Of a stretch of 64,000 bases of DNA, positions 58,741-64,000 are shown piece by piece. The position numbers were made by a program, and so were the translations under genes. Source of the DNA: Paraphysomonas bandaiensis (taxonomy: Eukaryota > Chrysophyceae). The notes beneath the pieces were generated by a model that saw nothing but the letters and a program-made list of their open reading frames with translations, searched no databases and was not told where the DNA came from. The stretch lies in NCBI GenBank assembly GCA_965644295.1, contig CBFFRP010000352.1, forward strand, positions 248,001-312,000, written 5' to 3'. The first letter of the stretch is position 1; every line of letters begins with the position of its first letter.

Positions 58741-61051
58741 ATGTCGCTGGATAAGTTAGTCGCTGAGTATGAGTCACGGCTGAACAGGCTCCGACACTGG
58801 CCTGACAGGGAGATTATACACGACCTGACTGCATTTGCTGTACACAATGAGCATGCAGCCAATCACATTGCAGATATATTGATATCTCGCATTATTGATG
58901 TCAGTATTGTATCATAATATTCACATTTCTTCCGTTTAATGTCACTATCTCGCAGCCGTCTACTAACCTTGCATTCAAAGTCCCTCTGTTTTATCTCGTC
59001 GACTCCGTTATGAAGAATGGCAGTCCGCGATATGCCAATTTGTTTTCTTCACACATTGTGGTTGTCTTTCAACGGACATTTGTAGAGGTAGAGAGTATTG
59101 TTGTTTTTTTTGGCTTCTGACGAGTTGCATTACCTACACAGTTGAATGATATTGATAAGGCTCGACTGGATTTCTTGCTGAGTACTTGGGAAGAACGCGG
59201 AATACTACCTCCAAATATGCTAATGGCTATGCGAGACTGTATTGGCACCCGTATCGTGAATTTTATCCCGCCTGCTATGCATGCTCCTGTTGCACATGGC
59301 CCGGGACACTTCAGATCTCCCAGAGGACAGGAGCCGCCAATGGGTGAGTGGCGGGGAAGGGACCATCGCGGAGACTGGGATAGAGAAAGAGGCCACGATA
59401 GGAACAGGGAACATAGTAGGGATCGTGACGGAGAGCCATATCCTAGACAGAATCCACGGTTTCCGCGGGATCTCAGTGCTGAGCGTGATCGTTCCAGGGA
59501 CCGTGAGGAGAGGAGGCCTAGAGGTGGAGCACCTGGGCCAGGCATAACACCAGATTTACGAAGAGCAATGGAATTTGAACTCGACAAGGTATGTATTGTT
59601 ATGTCTATCTATGTAAATTCCATGCCACTTTCTGATTATGGGATAGATGTACACTGCTATGAGGTCAAAGGATCGACTTCCTCTCGAGCAGTTGAGTATG
59701 ACGAATCCAGAGCTTTACATGGAAATTAAGCACCGTGCTGAGATGACACTCAATGCTCAGAGATCATCTAGAGAAGAGCAATCAATGAATCTTGTCAACG
59801 CTTTTATTTGCGAACATCCAGTAGTAGTTGATATATCTGTTGCGGAGAATTTAGTGAAACGACTCAGGGACTGGGATTCGAATCGTGATGATGAGGCAGC
59901 GCTAGGATGCCGAGAGGCTTCACATATGATAGCGAAGCGACTGGAATCACTTCTTCCTACAGTAAAAAGCCCTCCTCCCATTCCTGATGTCGTCACAGGT
60001 ATGAGTATAGTTGATGTGCATATGTGATGGCTTTCGATATGCGACTCGGAGTGTAACAAATCGATGCAGGCCCTTTATCTGACAAGATACTCAAGCAACG
60101 TGAGGCAGAAGTTATGAAGGCTGAACCCGTGGTCAAATTACCTGTACCGAAGTTCAGGTATACGCAAGTGAATTTATACGTTTAGGAGTAAATTTAATTC
60201 GGCAGGGTGGATCTGTTATCCAAACCTCCTAAAGACGCTCTGAAAGCACTTTACGAGGAGAGATCTTTCTACTGCAGACAGGTATTGTTCATATATTTTG
60301 CACGATAACTATTCTATGTTACCTAATATATTACTTATAGGATGGATCTAGATTCAAATCACAGGCCGATTTGGCGTCACATCTGGACCACCTTTTCGTC
60401 AAGAACCAGGAGCGACAACGTCGGGAGGGTAAAATGACCTATCGCCCGTGGTACTGCAAGGAAACCCAATGGATCACAGATTTCGGGTCATTACGTGTGG
60501 GGGAAGATGGAGTTGGGGAAGGTGGACAAGAGTCAAAAGAGGCCGGGGAAAATGACAGCGAGGAGGAGATGGTAGTACCGGCAGATGAGCATTTCACCCG
60601 CTGTCCAGTATCGAATGAAGCCTTCTTGCCAGAGTGGGATACAGAGGAAGGCGATTACATGTACCGCAATGCCGTTAAGGTCTTGGTCACAGAAGTAGCT
60701 GATAAAAACCTTTTTGGATTATGTCAAGTTACCTCGCACCCATTGATTCGGTATGCCATAGTTCATCAAAAACTAGTTATGGAGGGGTGGCTCAGCAGTG
60801 GAAAAGCGTTGACTCTACGAGATGCCTTTGAAAAGATCAGCAACAGGTACGGTGAAGAAGACAGGAGAACGATGGTAATTCGTGACGCTTTCGTGATGGC
60901 TGCTGGGGAGGACGAAGACGAAGAAGACATTTTTGTGTTGGTGGAAAAAAATAGCGGTGAAATAGGATCGGCTGTATTGTCTAGTTCACTGAATGATAAT
61001 GGTCAAAATGCGGAATCTGATGCTGGTGCAGAATCTAAAATGGATGACTAA
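58741..61051 (+). CDS. PCF11: PCF11-like pre-mRNA cleavage complex subunit
   Basis: A spliced plus-strand gene starting MSLDKLVAEYESRLNRL. The first exons form a CTD-interacting domain (LTAFAVHNEHAANHIADIL, FKVPLFYLVDSVMKNG, YANLFSSHIVVVF). An Arg/Asp-rich linker and a helical middle follow. The C-terminal region has the two PCF11 zinc-finger positions (SFYCRQDGSRF...HLDHLF and RCPVSNEAF...WDTEEGDYMYRNAV), with RPWYCKETQWI between them. PCF11 binds the phosphorylated CTD of RNA polymerase II and is part of cleavage factor II/IA in the nucleus, acting in 3'-end processing and termination. In both fingers one of the paired cysteines is not where expected, so they look degenerate. It ends with an acidic tail and TAA. 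Family assignment is good. The exact exon list in the 60.0-60.35 kb part is approximate. Confidence 0.87.
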
Positions 61052-62629
61052 TCAGGTTTATTTTTAAATGGAACGGATCAGCGAGCTGATGTCATGTTTG
61101 TTGATATAATGTATCAGTCGTAAAGTATCAGATACAGGAGTAGCTTAAGGTCTAAGAATAGTTTGCTGTTTCATTTTTAAGGCACCGTGTTGGTTACTGG
61201 GTAGCAGCGTATGTACGTTAGAATGAAATTGTTTTGTCAGATAAAAATCATTACCAAACTTGAAACTTCCTGCTTGAAACAAGGTGTGGATTTAAGACTT
61301 ATGTTGTCAAATTTTCTGTCATATATGATATATGGCTATATAAGAGATTACCATTCTTATTGGTATTGGACAAGTAGTACTTATACATTATACAGAGACC
61401 ATTAGCTTACTACTTTGATATCATGGTGAGGTACCCACTTCCACAACCATTTTAAACCAGGGCTAGAAACAACATATTGCAATACTATTGTTTATTGTTA
61501 GATAGCGTTCCATCAATACTATTGATGGAGATTTTAAACAGACTCAACAATACAATTACAATATATTAGTATGACTTATTAGTAAGTAAACGCATCCGTA
61601 GTATTAGTCATTAATATTACATGACAGCCAAATCCACTACTGCTTATACTATAAACAATCGATGCACCACTTTTTACTATGTAAATACAACTACTCGTCA
61701 ACATCTCTGCTATTTCAATGGTGCTGAAGTGGCATCTTTAAAACAAAACACGTTATGCTGCTAAATTAGAACATATACCACGGCGTGATGTTCCAATTGC
61801 AATCACCGGTAGTGGCGTGGTATATACCTCAGTCAAATAAATATCTGCACACGCCGTCACAAATCTGTGAGGGTAACACTAAATAGTCCTTCCAGGTGGT
61901 GATAGTAAACGACTTCTCGATATCGGTGACCACCATAACAACAGAAATTACTCTTAAAACATACCACTTATTCAGTGAGCACTCAAATCCGAAAAAAATA
62001 ATAGTGAAACCATTCTGTATGTATGTATGTAGGTGTCCATATACATGTATGTACCCGTTGTATGACACCTCATAGTAGATTTATTCGTGTGCCGAGCAGG
62101 TGATTGGCCACTCTACCTATACTGTCATTAATATTCATGCAAATATCACTAAAATATTGCTTTCTCTATAGTTGTAACGTTATTCAATTGTGTAACCACT
62201 GCACCCCTCTCAGAGGAGCAGAAGAGTTGTGTATCTTCAATATCCAACTGCCATGTTTATTATCCTTCACACACAGTGCAGTGTATCATATCCATGTCTG
62301 TGTTCTTCTACACACAACTGTATGATGTGTGCATTTTTCCATGAGGAGCAGCACATCCATAAGGTTGAGTGGTGTATACCAATAAAATATTGAGCCAATA
62401 GTATCTTTCCTAATAGGTATTAATCTGTTTGATTGGATACCAGTAATGAATGATCAGCAGATAAGCCATTGGGCTGTTTTTGTATAGTAACATCTCAGCA
62501 CACTGACTTCTGTCTTCGTATTGGTTGCATTGAGGGCTGAGAGAACTATATGCATGAGTAGGCACTGCCCGTACATAATTAATTACATTAACTAGAGCAT
62601 AAGAGCCTCTATATATTTACTTCTATAAA
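61052..62629. other. 1.6-kb intergenic region, no gene recognised
   Basis: A+T-rich sequence between two plus-strand genes. It has a short GTATGTATGTATGT-like string near 62017-62032 and no conserved ORF. Confidence 0.55.
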
Positions 62630-64000
62630 ATGTCAGGATCGACAGCATTGTATGCACCGTATCGTGCTATAGGTTATGTTACAGACGGAGTGCCATTCAT
62701 AGTAAACCATCTCGGTGATGAAATATTTCTGTTGTTTTCTATCGGAAAATCATTTCAGGTGATGAATGGATTGCTGTTAATCCCTCCATATCTAATTGTT
62801 CCTATAGGTCTTCAAGGCAGATCATTTGAATTCATGTTTGGTATCGCAGCAGCTGCCAGATAGCATATCAGCAATAGAGGTTGCTGCCTTATTTAGCCAT
62901 TGCTTCACTCCACTAAACGGATTTATTCTGATGTCTTGCAGGCGATTGGCCACGAAACATATGCTGGTGTTGGAAAAAGTATATATGTGTTCTACCGTAC
63001 CAAAATTGTGCGCCAATATAACGAACACGACGACGACATCATTGGATTCGTTGTCGTTGGAAAGATTCTTCTGTCCTACTCAGCGGACAATGTTATCAAG
63101 GTAATCATAGTCTGACGTAATAATTGGCATATTTAAGAAGCTATGTAATTAGATTATTGATACAAAGGCCAGAGAAGTTATTTCCACAATTGAACTGATG
63201 CAGGAGTCGACTTTACGTTGTGTGATTCATCCAGCTACATATCTCAATAAATTTTTACTCGGTTTTGAGAATGGCCATATCGAACTGTGGAATATGCGCA
63301 GGAAGGCCTTGATTCATTCTTTTCAAAGTCATATATCGTACTTTTTGTCTTCTAGAGATGATGGAGGAGGTAATCATTGGAACAAGTGTTATCCGATACG
63401 TGTTCACTGTAACTGACTGCAGTACCTGCTGTACTATGCATGGAGCAATCTCCTGCATGTGACGTCGTTGCTATCGGATTTTCCTCGGGTGATATTTTGC
63501 TTATGAATATTAAACAAGACAAGGTACGTCTTGTGATTTCTTGTTTCACTAAAATGACGCGCGACCAAATTGCAGGTGCTCTTTTCTTTTCGGCAGCAGA
63601 GCAGTGAATCTGATTCTAGTAGAGGATCTTCTTCAGCAGTGACCTCGATATCGTTCCGCACGGATGGGGCAGCCGAAAAGTTCCCCTATATGGTATCGGG
63701 AAGTGCTGACGGTCGGGTTTTCGTTTGGCACCTTGGATGCCCAGACAAACAGGACGAGCCTAGACGCCTAATGCTGACCATAGATGACGCACATGGTGCC
63801 TCGCTGCCGACAAATTTAAACTCACGCTTATGTTTATTGTTTATGTAGCCGCCCGCGTGAGCCGAGTACATTTTCTTCATGGTGAGCCCATTATGATCAC
63901 GGCTGGAGAGGATAATAGTGTCAAGACGTGGATATTTGATGCGCCTGACGGTAGTGCACGCTTGTTGCGTAGCCGTGAAGGTCATCGTGGAACATCGAAC
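62630..64000 (+). CDS. UTP21: UTP21/WDR36, small-subunit processome WD40 protein (5' part)
   Basis: The gene starts at 62630 (MSGSTALYAPYRAIGYVTDG) and runs off the window. About six exons are visible, with short introns such as the one after KSFQ. The protein begins with the WDR36/UTP21 type of first blade (APYRAIGYVTDGVPFIV...GKSFQV). WD40 blades follow: VVGKILLSYSADNVIK, FLLGFENGHIELWNMR and MVSGSADGRVFVWHL. Then comes the family block HFLHGEPIMITAGEDNSVKTWIFD with GSARLLRSREGH. UTP21 is part of the UTP-B complex in the nucleolus, where it takes part in 18S rRNA processing. The C-terminal propeller and the Utp21 C-terminal domain lie outside the window. Confidence 0.92.

Noticed and set aside
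61393-61420. String tatacagagaccattagc resembling the U6 ACAGAGA region
   Set aside because: The rest of U6 (AGC triad context, 5' stem, terminal T run at the proper distance) is not present.
1-64000. CRISPR array, bacterial operon or prophage signals
   Set aside because: No spaced direct repeats of CRISPR type, no Shine-Dalgarno-led operons; the window is plainly eukaryotic with spliceosomal introns.

Overview
This is nuclear DNA of a eukaryotic protist. The genes are split by many short GT-AG introns, mostly about 45-55 nt. TAA, TAG and TGA are all used as stops, so the code looks standard. There is a split tRNA-Asp gene, a Ty1/copia retrotransposon and long simple repeats. The gene content (a giant cadherin/IPT/multi-TM surface protein, a fatty-acyl-AMP ligase fused to other lipid enzymes, a cyclic-nucleotide/kinase/phosphatase chimera) suggests a stramenopile or another SAR-type protist. 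That placement is an inference, and I cannot name a species.

Layout: 0.4-4.8 kb (-), an EML-type WD40 microtubule protein with an N-terminal SH3 and two WW domains. 5.3 kb (-), tRNA-Asp(GUC) with a 22-nt intron. 6.4-24.7 kb (-), one very large gene of roughly 5,700 codons for a secreted/membrane adhesion-receptor-like protein. 25.2 kb (+), a GNAT acetyltransferase. 26.3-28.8 kb (-), a CNNM-type Mg2+ transport protein. 29.3-30.6 kb (+), an F-box/Kelch protein. 32.6-40.0 kb (-), a signalling protein that reads as two cNMP-binding domains, a CaMKK-like kinase and a PP2C phosphatase. 40.4-41.1 kb, a (TATG)n array. 41.2-42.0 kb (+), proteasome subunit beta-1.

42.4-49.4 kb is a repeat island. A copia element with identical LTRs and broken coding sequence sits inside an older inverted-repeat element. 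It is followed by a C-rich ORF with a retroelement-type zinc motif, flanked by a second inverted repeat that also occurs at the left edge of the window.

50.1-50.9 kb (-), an EFM5/EEF1AKMT1-type protein-lysine methyltransferase visible only after splicing. 51.6-52.9 kb (+), a mitochondrial-carrier-family protein with an unexpected signal-peptide-like first exon. 53.3-58.2 kb (-), a FAAL-ACP-DGAT2 fusion. 58.7-61.1 kb (+), a PCF11-like mRNA 3'-end factor. 62.6-64.0 kb (+), the 5' part of UTP21/WDR36.

The two most notable items are the multidomain enzymes. In the first, cyclic-nucleotide sensing, a CaMKK-type kinase and a PP2C phosphatase are predicted in one chain. In the second, fatty acid activation, carrier loading and acylglycerol acylation are predicted in one chain. 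Splice phases were followed by hand across the domain borders. Transcript evidence would settle the two or three junctions that decide each case.
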